Source: an uncultured Bacteroides sp. (GTDB taxonomy: Bacteria > Bacteroidota > Bacteroidia > Bacteroidales > Bacteroidaceae). Taken from it: a stretch of 53,076 bases of DNA. Positions 8,148 through 16,892 of the stretch are shown here, in pieces (the first letter of the stretch is position 1; the number at the start of each line of letters is the position of its first letter). A program made the position numbers and the translations under genes. Under the pieces are notes generated by a model. That model ran no database searches and was not told where the DNA came from. It worked only from the letters and a program-made list of their open reading frames with translations. The stretch spans positions 1-53,076 of the forward strand of contig CABUKU010000020.1 in the NCBI GenBank assembly GCA_902492205.1, in the 5' to 3' direction.

Positions 8148-10487
8148 CTATTTATTAGGGGTTTCCCATTTCTTTGTATCGGTACAAGTTATTCCGAGAG
8201 TTTGATTTCCAGTTTGAATGCGGAAGTCTCCTTTTTCTAATATCCATTTTCCATCATAACCAACGAAAGCAAGGTCTGAGCCTTTGAGTTTCAGTGTAAC
8301 TGTTTTGGTTTCTCCCGGTTTGAGCTCCACCTTTTCGAAAGCACGCAAACGACGAACATCCGGGGTGAGGGAAGCAACCAAATCGCTGCTGAAAAGCAAA
8401 ATACTTTCTTTGCCTGCACGGTTTCCTGTATTCTTAACATCAACGGTGAAAATCAAGTCGTCATCAGCAGTGAAGTTTGGTTTGTTAACTTTGAGGTTGC
8501 TATATTTGAAAGTCGTGTAACTGAGTCCGTAGCCGAATGCCCACTGTACGGACATAACAGCATCATAGTCATATGCACCCTGCATTTTTTCCATATCTTC
8601 ACATGGCTTGTAGTCATAAGTAACCAATGAATTGATGTCTTTCGGATAAGTATAAGGCATCTTTCCACTGAAATTGGCGTCTCCGGCTACAAGATTAGCC
8701 AGTGCATCGCCACCATAGTTACCCGGAAGCATGATGTTGATTACTGCTTTTGCAAGCGGCTCTATTTCGTTAATGATGCGTGGACGTCCTTCGTTCAGAA
8801 TCATAATTATTGGTTTGCCTGTGGCAGCCAATGCTTTTACTAAATCCGTTTGATTTTTGGAAAGGAAAAGGTTGGTCAGGTTGCCCGGAGTTTCGCAATA
8901 AGAGTTTTCGCCGATGCAAGCAATGATATAATCCGCATTGGCGGCAGCAGCAACTGCTTTATTTATTTCGGGAGTATTTTCTTCCCAGTATGCACCACCC
9001 TCTTTGTAAGTCACTCCCGGTTCATAAATAATGTTGGAAGAACCGAACTTGTTAGTAAACGACTCCAATATGGTATTGTATTCTTGCGCACATTCGTCTG
9101 CTTTGTCTCCCTGCCAAGAGTAAGACCAACCGCCGTTGAGTGTACGCATTGAGTTGGCATTCGGACCTGTAATTAATAATTTCTTACCCGATGCTAAAGG
9201 TAAAGTCTTGTCTGTATTCTTCAGAAGTACCAAAGACTCTTCGGCAGCTTGAAGAGCCGATGCCACATGTTCTTTACCGGCAAACATGGGGAAGTCTTTT
9301 GTGTTATAAGTAGGAGTATCGAAAAGTCCCAAACGATATTTCATGCGCAACACACGGCGTGTAGCATCATCAATGCGGCTCATTGGCACTTCGCCTTCTT
9401 CTACCAACTCTTTTAAATAAGTACAGAAACTCAGTTCGTAAGGAACCATAGACATGTCGATACCTGCATTGATGGCAACTTTGATAGCTTCTTTTTTGCT
9501 CGAAACAATGTGGTCGCGGGTATAAAGGTTATTAATATCTGCCCAGTCCGTCACAATTAAACCATCCCAGTTCAGGTCTTCTTTTAACCATTTGGTCATT
9601 AATTCATAATTGGCATGGCAAGGCAAGCCGTTGTTCATGGCAGAGTTTACCATAACCGAGAGTGCTCCCGCTTTGATACTTTCCAAGAAAGGAGCAAAAT
9701 GCTTTTCGCGCATGTCTTGCAGAGTAATGGAAGAGGGCGTACGGTCTTTACCGGAAACGGGAACACCGTAACCCATATAGTGTTTCATGCAGGCGGCTAC
9801 ATGGTTTTTGCCGATATTGTTTGGATCTTCTCCTTGAAAACCCAGAACCGATTCACGTCCCATTTCAGCATTAACATAGCAGTCTTCGCCATAGTTTTCC
9901 CACATGCGGGGCCAGCGTGCGTCACGTCCTAAATCGACTACCGGTGCATAAGTCCAGGGAATACTTCCTGCTTTTGTTTCATATGCAGAGATTTGTGCCC
10001 CTTTGCGCACTAGCTCACGGTTGAACGTAGCTCCCATATTAATACCTTGAGGGAAGAAAGTACCACCACGGGTATAGGTCGTTCCGTGTATCTGGTCTAC
10101 ACCATAAATACAAGGAATGCCGATTTCTTTCATGGATTTATCCTGTATCTTTTTAATAACCGCTTCCCATGTTTCTTTGGTTTGCGCAACTCCTGCCGGT
10201 ACATTTAAAATAGAACCTACTTTGTATTTGCCTATTACGGTATCCAGCAAAGCATCGTCCAACTGAAAACCGTTTTTGCTTTCGGCGGCGTTTTGATGTT
10301 TGGATATACCGTCGATAGCAATCTCGGTCATCTGACCAATTTTCTCCTCCAGAGTCATTTTCTTTAACAGGCTTTCTATCTGTTGTTCTATCTTCTCGTC
10401 GCGGGGAATGGCTGGTGAAGTTGTGATTTGCGCTGTGGCGGTTGATAACATTCCTGCCGTAAGCAGTGAAAAAAGGATTCGTTTCAT
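8148..10487 (-). CDS. bglX: GH3 beta-glucosidase, periplasmic (BglX-like)
   Basis: A 779-residue glycoside hydrolase family 3 enzyme with a cleavable signal peptide (about residues 1-19, ending ATAQ). The N-terminal TIM-barrel domain has the substrate-binding motifs YGVDQIHG (around 130) and KHYMGYG (around 236). GLIVTDWADI places the nucleophile Asp at 314. The alpha/beta sandwich domain (about 400-620, LVLLKNTDKTLPL onward) and the C-terminal fibronectin-III-like domain (about 650-770) complete the usual GH3 layout. It should trim beta-linked glucose or mannose from oligosaccharide ends in the periplasm and probably supports the GH26-SusCD system beside it. It has its own promoter element and terminator. 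Confidence 0.93.
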   Translation of the reverse strand: MKRILFSLLTAGMLSTATAQITTSPAIPRDEKIEQQIESLLKKMTLEEKIGQMTEIAIDGISKHQNAAESKNGFQLDDALLDTVIGKYKVGSILNVPAGVAQTKETWEAVIKKIQDKSMKEIGIPCIYGVDQIHGTTYTRGGTFFPQGINMGATFNRELVRKGAQISAYETKAGSIPWTYAPVVDLGRDARWPRMWENYGEDCYVNAEMGRESVLGFQGEDPNNIGKNHVAACMKHYMGYGVPVSGKDRTPSSITLQDMREKHFAPFLESIKAGALSVMVNSAMNNGLPCHANYELMTKWLKEDLNWDGLIVTDWADINNLYTRDHIVSSKKEAIKVAINAGIDMSMVPYELSFCTYLKELVEEGEVPMSRIDDATRRVLRMKYRLGLFDTPTYNTKDFPMFAGKEHVASALQAAEESLVLLKNTDKTLPLASGKKLLITGPNANSMRTLNGGWSYSWQGDKADECAQEYNTILESFTNKFGSSNIIYEPGVTYKEGGAYWEENTPEINKAVAAAANADYIIACIGENSYCETPGNLTNLFLSKNQTDLVKALAATGKPIIMILNEGRPRIINEIEPLAKAVINIMLPGNYGGDALANLVAGDANFSGKMPYTYPKDINSLVTYDYKPCEDMEKMQGAYDYDAVMSVQWAFGYGLSYTTFKYSNLKVNKPNFTADDDLIFTVDVKNTGNRAGKESILLFSSDLVASLTPDVRRLRAFEKVELKPGETKTVTLKLKGSDLAFVGYDGKWILEKGDFRIQTGNQTLGITCTDTKKWETPNK

Positions 10488-10520
10488 GGTGTTAAAAAGT
10501 ATTAGTTATTCGTTATGGGG

Positions 10521-10554
10521 CAAAAATAATAATAAATTGTTGTATTGACACAAA
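10521..10554 (-). promoter_or_regulatory. Putative promoter of the GH3 gene
   Basis: On the minus strand TATTTTTG (10521-10528) matches the -7 consensus TAnnTTTG. A TTTG (10551-10554) lies 22 bp further upstream as a possible -33 element. The spacer is slightly longer than the usual 19-21 bp, so the -33 assignment is tentative. Confidence 0.55.
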
Positions 10555-10719
10555 GTGTGCGAAGTTTTTTAGCAACTTCTGCACTTCTATCACCCATGAC
10601 GGGGCATTTGCCGGTGTGCTTTAGTGCAACACACAGCTTCTGTAATCCATTTCTTTGGGAGTGTTAAACCGTTTATTCCCTTTGGTTAAAGCATTTACTC
10701 ATATTGGTTTACTTGTTTA

Positions 10720-10793
10720 ACAACTGTTGAATTATAGTTCGACAACTGTTGGCTTATAATTCAACAACTGTTAAACTATAATTCAACAGTTGT
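10720..10793. repeat. Second quartet of ACARYTGT dyads at 22-bp spacing
   Basis: ACAACTGT starts at 10720, 10742 and 10764, and its complement form ACAGTTGT starts at 10786; each step is exactly 22 bp. The cores lie in larger dyads such as TTCGACAACTGTTGG and TTCAACAGTTGTCGAA, separated by AT-rich bases. The array sits between the divergent GH3 and purH genes, about 230 bp from the GH3 start and 250 bp from the purH start. It has the same core and period as the array at 69-144. The remainder of the 10555-11007 spacer shows no gene. Confidence 0.85.
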
Positions 10794-11007
10794 CGAACAA
10801 AAAACATATACTGTTAAAGAGGCTTATAAATAAGCATGGAAACACTTAACATTGCTCAATCTTTATGATAAGTATGAAGATATATCTACTACCCAGTATT
10901 GGTTTGCCCGGTTGGTTTACTTGTTGCATGCGGCTGGGGCAAAGGCTTAGTTATAAAATAATTATAAATCATTCCTTAATTATTATGTGCAATAAAACAA
11001 TATTTCG

Positions 11008-11015
11008 TAACTTTG
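11008..11015 (+). promoter_or_regulatory. Bacteroides -7 element of purH
   Basis: TAACTTTG is an exact TAnnTTTG match, 28 bp upstream of the purH ATG. No convincing TTTG -33 element was seen. It probably drives purH and possibly the mre genes behind it. Confidence 0.65.
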
Positions 11016-11043
11016 CGCATCAAAATTCTTAATCTACTATTAA

Positions 11044-12567
11044 ATGTCTGAAACTAAGAAAATTAAAACCGCGTTAGTGTCGGTTTATCATAAGGAAGGG
11101 TTGGATGAAATTATAACCAAACTTCATCAGGAAGGAGTAGAGTTCCTGTCCACCGGTGGAACTCGTCAGTTTATTGAATCTTTGGGCTTTCCGTGTAAGG
11201 CTGTTGAAGACCTTACTACCTATCCTTCCATACTTGGAGGTAGAGTGAAAACTTTGCATCCTAAAATATTCGGAGGAATCCTTTGCCGCAGAGGTTTGGA
11301 ACAAGACATTCAGCAGATAGAGAAATATGAAATTCCCGAAATAGACTTGGTGATTGTAGACCTGTATCCTTTTGAAGCAACTGTTGCTTCGGGAGCGGAT
11401 GAGGCTTCAATTATCGAAAAGATAGATATAGGCGGTATCTCTTTGATTCGTGCCGCTGCAAAAAACTTTAATGATGTAGTAATTGTAGCTTCACAGGCAC
11501 AATACAAACCATTGCTGGACATGTTGATGGAACACGGTGCAAACAGTACTTTGGAAGAACGCCACTGGATGGCTAAAGAAGCTTTTGCCGTTTCATCTCA
11601 CTATGATTCTGCTATCTTCAATTATTTTGATGCACAGGATGGTTCCGCATTCCGTTGCTCATTCAACGAACAGAAAGCACTTCGCTATGGTGAAAACCCT
11701 CATCAGAAAGGCATTTTCTATGGTGACCTTGATGCTATGTTCGATCAAATACACGGAAAAGAAATCTCTTACAACAATTTGCTTGACATCAACGCAGCGG
11801 TTGATTTGATAGACGAATTCGATGATGTGACTTTTGCTATCCTGAAACATAACAATGCTTGTGGATTGGCTTCACGCCCTACTGTGCTCGAAGCATGGAA
11901 AGAAGCGTTGGCAGGTGATCCTGTTTCTGCTTTTGGAGGTGTGCTCATCACCAATGCAGTGATAGACAAAGTTGCTGCCGAAGAAATAAATAAGATTTTC
12001 TTTGAAGTGATAATTGCTCCGGATTATGACGTGGATGCACTTGAGATATTGGGACAGAAGAAAAACCGTATTATCCTTGTACGCAAGGAGGCAGAGTTGC
12101 CCGGAAAGCAATTCCGTTCTGTTTTGAATGGTGTGCTGGTACAGGATAAAGATTTGAATGTGGAAACTGTTGCCGATTTAAAGACAGTTACAGATAAGGC
12201 CCCGACAGAAAGTGAAATTGAAGATATGCTGTTTGCCAACAAGATTGTAAAGAATAGCAAATCGAACTCTATCGTTTTGGCTAAAAATAAACAGCTGCTT
12301 GCAAGCGGAGTGGGACAGACTTCACGTGTGGATGCTTTGAAGCAAGCCATTGAAAAAGCTAAATCATTCGGTTTCGACCTTCATGGCGCTGTGATGGCTT
12401 CGGATGCTTTCTTTCCGTTCCCCGATTGTGTGGAGATTGCGGATAAGGAAGGTGTGACTGCTGTTATTCAGCCGGGCGGTTCTGTGAAAGATGATTTGAC
12501 TTTTGCTTATTGCAATGAGCATGGTGTGGCAATGGTTACTACCGGTATTCGTCACTTTAAACACTAA
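11044..12567 (+). CDS. purH: Bifunctional AICAR formyltransferase/IMP cyclohydrolase
   Basis: A 507-residue PurH catalysing the last two steps of de novo IMP synthesis. The N-terminal MGS-like IMP cyclohydrolase domain (about residues 1-150) contains STGGTRQFIE, GGRVKTLHPKIFGGIL and VDLYPFE. The C-terminal formyltransferase domain has RYGENPHQKG, the KHNNACG motif and DAFFPFPD, and ends TTGIRHFKH, as in the family. The length is normal. The stop codon lies only 9 bp before the mreB ATG, so co-transcription with the cell-shape genes is likely. The enzyme is cytoplasmic. Confidence 0.97.
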   Translation: MSETKKIKTALVSVYHKEGLDEIITKLHQEGVEFLSTGGTRQFIESLGFPCKAVEDLTTYPSILGGRVKTLHPKIFGGILCRRGLEQDIQQIEKYEIPEIDLVIVDLYPFEATVASGADEASIIEKIDIGGISLIRAAAKNFNDVVIVASQAQYKPLLDMLMEHGANSTLEERHWMAKEAFAVSSHYDSAIFNYFDAQDGSAFRCSFNEQKALRYGENPHQKGIFYGDLDAMFDQIHGKEISYNNLLDINAAVDLIDEFDDVTFAILKHNNACGLASRPTVLEAWKEALAGDPVSAFGGVLITNAVIDKVAAEEINKIFFEVIIAPDYDVDALEILGQKKNRIILVRKEAELPGKQFRSVLNGVLVQDKDLNVETVADLKTVTDKAPTESEIEDMLFANKIVKNSKSNSIVLAKNKQLLASGVGQTSRVDALKQAIEKAKSFGFDLHGAVMASDAFFPFPDCVEIADKEGVTAVIQPGGSVKDDLTFAYCNEHGVAMVTTGIRHFKH

Positions 12568-12576
12568 TTGAACAAA

Positions 12577-13599
12577 ATGGGATTATTCTCTTTTACACAA
12601 GAAATAGCGATGGACCTTGGCACAGCCAATACCATCATTATCACTAACGGTAAAATCGTTGTGGATGAACCGTCTGTTGTAGCTTTAGACAGACGTACAG
12701 ATAAGATGATTGCCGTAGGTGAAAAGGCAAAGTTGATGCATGAAAAGACTCATGACAACATACGCACTATCCGTCCGTTGCGTGATGGTGTGATTGCGGA
12801 CTTCTATGCTTGCGAACAGATGATGCGCGGCATGATTAAAATGGTTAATACACGCAGCCACCTTTTCTCTCCTTCTCTCCGTATGGTGATTGGTGTTCCT
12901 TCCGGTAGTACGGAAGTTGAACTCCGTGCAGTGCGCGACTCTGCAGAACATGCCGGCGGACGTGATGTTTATTTGATTTTTGAACCGATGGCTGCTGCTA
13001 TCGGTATCGGTATAGATGTAGAAGCACCGGAAGGAAACATGATTGTCGATATAGGCGGTGGTTCTACTGAAATTGCTGTTATCTCATTGGGCGGTATTGT
13101 TTCAAACAACTCGATCCGTATTGCAGGTGATGACTTGACAGCCGATATTCAGGAATACATGAGCCGTCAGCACAATGTGAAAGTCAGCGAACGTATGGCA
13201 GAACGTATTAAGATAAATGTAGGTGCCGCCCTTACCGATCTTGGTGAAGAAGCTCCCGAAGATTATATCGTTCATGGTCCTAACCGTATCACCGCTCTTC
13301 CAATGGAGGTTCCTGTATGTTATCAGGAAATAGCACATTGCTTGGAGAAATCCATAGCAAAGATTGAAACAGCCATCCTCAGTGCATTGGAACATACTCC
13401 TCCCGAACTGTATGCCGATATTGTTCACAATGGCATCTACCTTGCAGGTGGTGGCGCGTTGCTCCGTGGCTTGGATAAGAGGCTGACTGATAAGATAAAT
13501 ATTCCGTTCCATATTGCAGATGATCCTCTTCACTCTGTGGCTAAGGGCACGGGAGTTGCATTAAAGAATGTAGACCGTTTCTCTTTCTTGATGCGCTAA
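12577..13599 (+). CDS. mreB: Rod shape-determining protein MreB
   Basis: A 340-residue actin homologue. It has phosphate-1 (MDLGTANTIII), phosphate-2 (NMIVDIGGGSTEIAVI) and adenosine (GIYLAGGGALLRGLD) motifs, all intact. It polymerises along the membrane and positions the elongation machinery encoded by the next four genes. I chose the ATG at 12577 because MGLFSFTQEIAMDLG matches the family N-terminus. A TTG at 12568, adjoining the purH stop, is in frame but unlikely. A long hairpin separates it from mreC. Confidence 0.97.
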   Translation: MGLFSFTQEIAMDLGTANTIIITNGKIVVDEPSVVALDRRTDKMIAVGEKAKLMHEKTHDNIRTIRPLRDGVIADFYACEQMMRGMIKMVNTRSHLFSPSLRMVIGVPSGSTEVELRAVRDSAEHAGGRDVYLIFEPMAAAIGIGIDVEAPEGNMIVDIGGGSTEIAVISLGGIVSNNSIRIAGDDLTADIQEYMSRQHNVKVSERMAERIKINVGAALTDLGEEAPEDYIVHGPNRITALPMEVPVCYQEIAHCLEKSIAKIETAILSALEHTPPELYADIVHNGIYLAGGGALLRGLDKRLTDKINIPFHIADDPLHSVAKGTGVALKNVDRFSFLMR

Positions 13600-13602
13600 A
13601 TT

Positions 13603-13691
13603 TAGTGATTAACGGTTTAGTGATTAGTGATTAATTAGTTGGATCACTGATTTTTGACCGCTAATCACTAATCACTAATCCGATAATCACT
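13603..13691. repeat. Long hairpin between mreB and mreC
   Basis: TTAGTGATTAGTGATTA (13617-13633) is exactly complementary to TAATCACTAATCACTAA (13662-13678), a perfect 17-bp stem with a 28-nt loop. The stem continues outward with AGTGATTAACGG (13603-13614) against CCGATAATCACT (13680-13691), with one mismatch. The arms are built from the direct repeat GTGATTA. There is no T-run, so it looks less like a terminator than a transcript-stability or attenuation element inside the mre operon. Confidence 0.85.
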
Positions 13692-13700
13692 GATATAAGC

Positions 13701-14546
13701 GTGAAGAATTTACTGAATTTCCTCATAAAGTATAATTACTGGTTCCTCTTTATTTTATTGGAGGTAATCAGTTTTACTTTATTATTCCGGTTCAATAAAT
13801 ATCAGGGAAGTACTTTTTTTACTTCCTGCAACTACATTACGGGAAAGGTGTATGAAGTATCGGGAAGCATATCTTCCTATTTCCACCTGAAAACTGTCAA
13901 TGAAGATTTGTTGGACAAGAATATAGTTCTGGAACAGGAAGTAGCTTCGTTGCAAAAAGCCTTGGGCGAACTGACAGCAGATTCTACGGAAGTTGCCCGC
14001 TTAAAGAGTTCGGTATTGCAGGATTATTCTCTGCTGAAGGCAAATGTGATTAATAATAGTTTGAACAGGGTGGACAACTTTATAACTCTTGATAAGGGAG
14101 AGGTCGATGGTGTCCGTTCCGAAATGGGAGTACTTGGAGGCAACGGGGTAGTAGGTATTGTATATATTACTTCTCCGCATTATTCGGTTGTCATCTCTTT
14201 GCTGAACAGCAAATCGAGTATCAGTTGCAAGATTAAAGGAAGTGACTATTTCGGTTATTTGAAGTGGGAAGGCGGCGATTCACAATATGCTTATGTAAAA
14301 GACCTACCTCGCCATTCGGAGTTTAATCTGGGAGATACGGTAGTGACGAGTGGTTACTCTACAGTTTTCCCTGCCGGGATAATGATTGGTACGATTGATG
14401 ACATGTCCGATTCTCACGACGGCCTTTCTTATCTGCTGAAAGTGAAACTATCGACGGACTTTGGTAAGTTGAGTGATGTGCGCATTATTGCGAAAGAACA
14501 TCAGGAAGAACAAATAAAACTTGAAAAACAGTTGGGTAAACAATGA
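13701..14546 (+). CDS. mreC: Rod shape-determining protein MreC
   Basis: A 281-residue bitopic membrane protein: a short cytoplasmic N-terminus, one transmembrane segment (about residues 10-28), a coiled coil (about 65-100, LDKNIVLEQEVASLQKALGE) and the periplasmic double beta-barrel with GEVDGVRSEMGVLGGNGVVG and GDTVVTSGYSTVFPAGI. It links MreB to PBP2. It starts at GTG (13701); no suitable ATG lies nearby. Its end overlaps the mreD start by 4 bp (ATGA), implying coupled translation. Confidence 0.95.
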   Translation: MKNLLNFLIKYNYWFLFILLEVISFTLLFRFNKYQGSTFFTSCNYITGKVYEVSGSISSYFHLKTVNEDLLDKNIVLEQEVASLQKALGELTADSTEVARLKSSVLQDYSLLKANVINNSLNRVDNFITLDKGEVDGVRSEMGVLGGNGVVGIVYITSPHYSVVISLLNSKSSISCKIKGSDYFGYLKWEGGDSQYAYVKDLPRHSEFNLGDTVVTSGYSTVFPAGIMIGTIDDMSDSHDGLSYLLKVKLSTDFGKLSDVRIIAKEHQEEQIKLEKQLGKQ

Positions 14547-15040
14547 TAGCTGCTTATATAAAAAGGATAGAATGGTTTATTGTGTTGGTGCTGTTGCAGG
14601 CTTTAGTGCTCAACAACATGCACATAGCAGGCTATGCCACACCTTACCTCTATGTTTATCTGATTCTGAAGTTTAATTCGGGAGTATCACGTAACGAGCT
14701 GATGTTATGGGGATTCTTTCTCGGATTGTCTATTGATATGTTTTCCAATACTCCGGGTATGAATGCGGCTGCAACAGTGCTGCTGGCATTTGCCCGTCCT
14801 TCTATTCTACGGTTGTTTTCCCCGCGGGACAACTTTGATGACTTCATTCCTTCTTTCAAAACGATAGGAATCAGTCCGTTTATTAGATATACAGTGGCAG
14901 GAGTGCTTTTACAAACTTCAGTATTACTGTTGATTGAGTCCTTTTCATTCTTCAATCTGCCTATGCTTTTACTGAAAATTGTATCGAGTACCCTTTTAAC
15001 AGTTCTTTGTATCATTGCTATTGAAGGCATAAGACGATAA
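14543..15040 (+). CDS. mreD: Rod shape-determining protein MreD
   Basis: A 165-residue very hydrophobic protein with about five membrane helices and the MreD-like stretch LMLWGFFLGLSIDMFSNTPGMNAAATVLLAFARP. It is an integral inner-membrane part of the elongasome. Sequence conservation is low in this family, so position between mreC and PBP2 supports the call strongly. The start overlaps the mreC stop by 4 bp, and a GTG for PBP2 follows 4 bp after its stop. Confidence 0.93.
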   Translation: MIAAYIKRIEWFIVLVLLQALVLNNMHIAGYATPYLYVYLILKFNSGVSRNELMLWGFFLGLSIDMFSNTPGMNAAATVLLAFARPSILRLFSPRDNFDDFIPSFKTIGISPFIRYTVAGVLLQTSVLLLIESFSFFNLPMLLLKIVSSTLLTVLCIIAIEGIRR

Positions 15041-15044
15041 AGGT

Positions 15045-16892
15045 GTGGCTAAAGATTATATTTTAGAGAAACGAAAGTATGTAATCGGAGGAGTGGCAGT
15101 TGCGATTGTCATTATCTTCCTGATTCGCCTTTTAACGCTCCAGATATTGTCGGATGATTACAAAAAGAATGCAGACAGTAACGCTTTCCTGAATAAAACA
15201 CAATATCCTCCCCGTGGAATTATCTATGACCGTAACGGTAAGTTGCTGGTTTATAATCAGCCGGCTTATGATGTGACGGTAGTGTTCAAAGAAATGGAAA
15301 CACTGGATACGCTTGATTTATGCCGTACTCTGAATATCACGAAAGAATATATCAGAAAGCGAATCCGTGACATCAAGAACCAGAACATTAATCCGGGTTA
15401 CTCTCCTTATACGCATCAGCTATTCATGACTCAGCTATCGGCGGAAGAGTGCGGAGTGTTGCAGGAAAAGCTGTTTAAGTTTCCGGGCTTTTATGTTCAG
15501 CGCAGAACCATCCGCTTATATGGAAACCATGCTGCCGCCCATGTGCTTGGTGATATTGGAGAAGTATCCAAACGCAATATCGAGGAAGATAACTATTATG
15601 TGCAAGGTGACTATATTGGTACGCAGGGAGTTGAGAAGTCATACGAGAAATACCTCCGTGGGGAGAAAGGTGTCGAGATATTATTGAGAGATGCTCACGG
15701 ACGCATTCAGGGAAGATATATGGATGGTAAACTCGACAAGTCTCCTGTCCCCGGGAAGAACCTGAAGCTTGGATTGGACATTGATTTGCAAATGCTTGGC
15801 GAACGTTTGATGAAAGGCAAGATTGGCAGTATTGTAGCCATAGAACCCGAAACCGGGGAAATCCTTTGCATGGTATCTTCACCGAACTTCGATCCTCAAC
15901 TTATGGTGGGACGTCAAAGAGGCAAGAACCATTTGATGCTGGAAAGAGATCCCATGAAACCTTTGCTCAACCGTTCCATAACTGGAGCATATCCTCCGGG
16001 CTCTACATTTAAAACAGCACAGGCGTTAACCTTTTTGCAAGAAGGGATTATTGAACCTTCTACGGCGTTTCCGTGCTTTCATGGCTTTGTTCATGCCGGA
16101 TTACGTGTCGGTTGCCACTCGCACGGCTCTCCTCTGCCACTTATTCCGGCCATTGCTACCTCATGTAACGCATATTTCTGTTGGGGACTTTACAGAATGA
16201 TCGGTTCAAAGAAATATAAATCACCACAAGAAGCTCTGACGGTTTGGAAAGACCATATGGTTTCTATGGGGTTTGGTTATAAGTTAGGAGTTGACCTCCC
16301 GGGGGAAAGGCGGGGACTGATTCCCAACTCTGCATATTATGATAAGGCATACCGCGGACGTTGGAACGGATTGACAATTATCAGTATCGCTATCGGACAG
16401 GGAGAAGTGCTGCTTACCCCGTTGCAGATTGCCAATTTATGTACTACCATTGCTAACCGCGGGCAGTTTATAACTCCCCACGTAGTGAAAGAAATAGAAG
16501 GCGACCAGTTGGACAGCCTTTACCGTTATCCCCGCAAAGTGGATGTGGAACGCAAATATTATGAAGATGTGGTTGAAGGTATGCGCGCTGCCGTGACGGG
16601 AGGAACTTGTCGCGGAGCCAATATCCCCGGAATAGAAGTCTGCGGAAAAACAGGTACGGCACAGAATCGCGGACATGACCACTCCGTGTTCATGGGATTT
16701 GCTCCGATGAACAATCCTAAGATAGCAATCGCTGTTTATGTGGAGAATGGCGGCTTCGGTGCTGTCTATGGAGTACCTATCGGCGGTTTAATGATGGAAC
16801 AGTATTTGAATGGCAAGCTCTCACCCACAAGTGAGGTTAAAGCAGAAGAACTCAGTAACAGAACAATATTATATGGCAATCAGGAACGCTAG
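15045..16892 (+). CDS. mrdA: Penicillin-binding protein 2 (elongasome transpeptidase)
   Basis: A 615-residue class B PBP. One N-terminal membrane anchor (about residues 12-33) is followed by the pedestal domain (RGIIYDRNGKLLVYN) and the transpeptidase domain. The active-site Ser is S320 in GAYPPGSTFK (SxxK), the SxN motif is SCN, and the KTG motif is in CGKTGTAQN. It crosslinks peptidoglycan during side-wall growth together with RodA. It starts at GTG 15045, 4 bp after mreD, since no ATG fits the conserved N-terminus. The last 20 bp overlap rodA. Confidence 0.96.
   Translation: MAKDYILEKRKYVIGGVAVAIVIIFLIRLLTLQILSDDYKKNADSNAFLNKTQYPPRGIIYDRNGKLLVYNQPAYDVTVVFKEMETLDTLDLCRTLNITKEYIRKRIRDIKNQNINPGYSPYTHQLFMTQLSAEECGVLQEKLFKFPGFYVQRRTIRLYGNHAAAHVLGDIGEVSKRNIEEDNYYVQGDYIGTQGVEKSYEKYLRGEKGVEILLRDAHGRIQGRYMDGKLDKSPVPGKNLKLGLDIDLQMLGERLMKGKIGSIVAIEPETGEILCMVSSPNFDPQLMVGRQRGKNHLMLERDPMKPLLNRSITGAYPPGSTFKTAQALTFLQEGIIEPSTAFPCFHGFVHAGLRVGCHSHGSPLPLIPAIATSCNAYFCWGLYRMIGSKKYKSPQEALTVWKDHMVSMGFGYKLGVDLPGERRGLIPNSAYYDKAYRGRWNGLTIISIAIGQGEVLLTPLQIANLCTTIANRGQFITPHVVKEIEGDQLDSLYRYPRKVDVERKYYEDVVEGMRAAVTGGTCRGANIPGIEVCGKTGTAQNRGHDHSVFMGFAPMNNPKIAIAVYVENGGFGAVYGVPIGGLMMEQYLNGKLSPTSEVKAEELSNRTILYGNQER

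Noticed and set aside
16810..16872. Upstream TTG start for rodA
   Set aside because: The added residues lie within the PBP2 gene and do not match the family; the ATG at 16873 gives the expected N-terminus.
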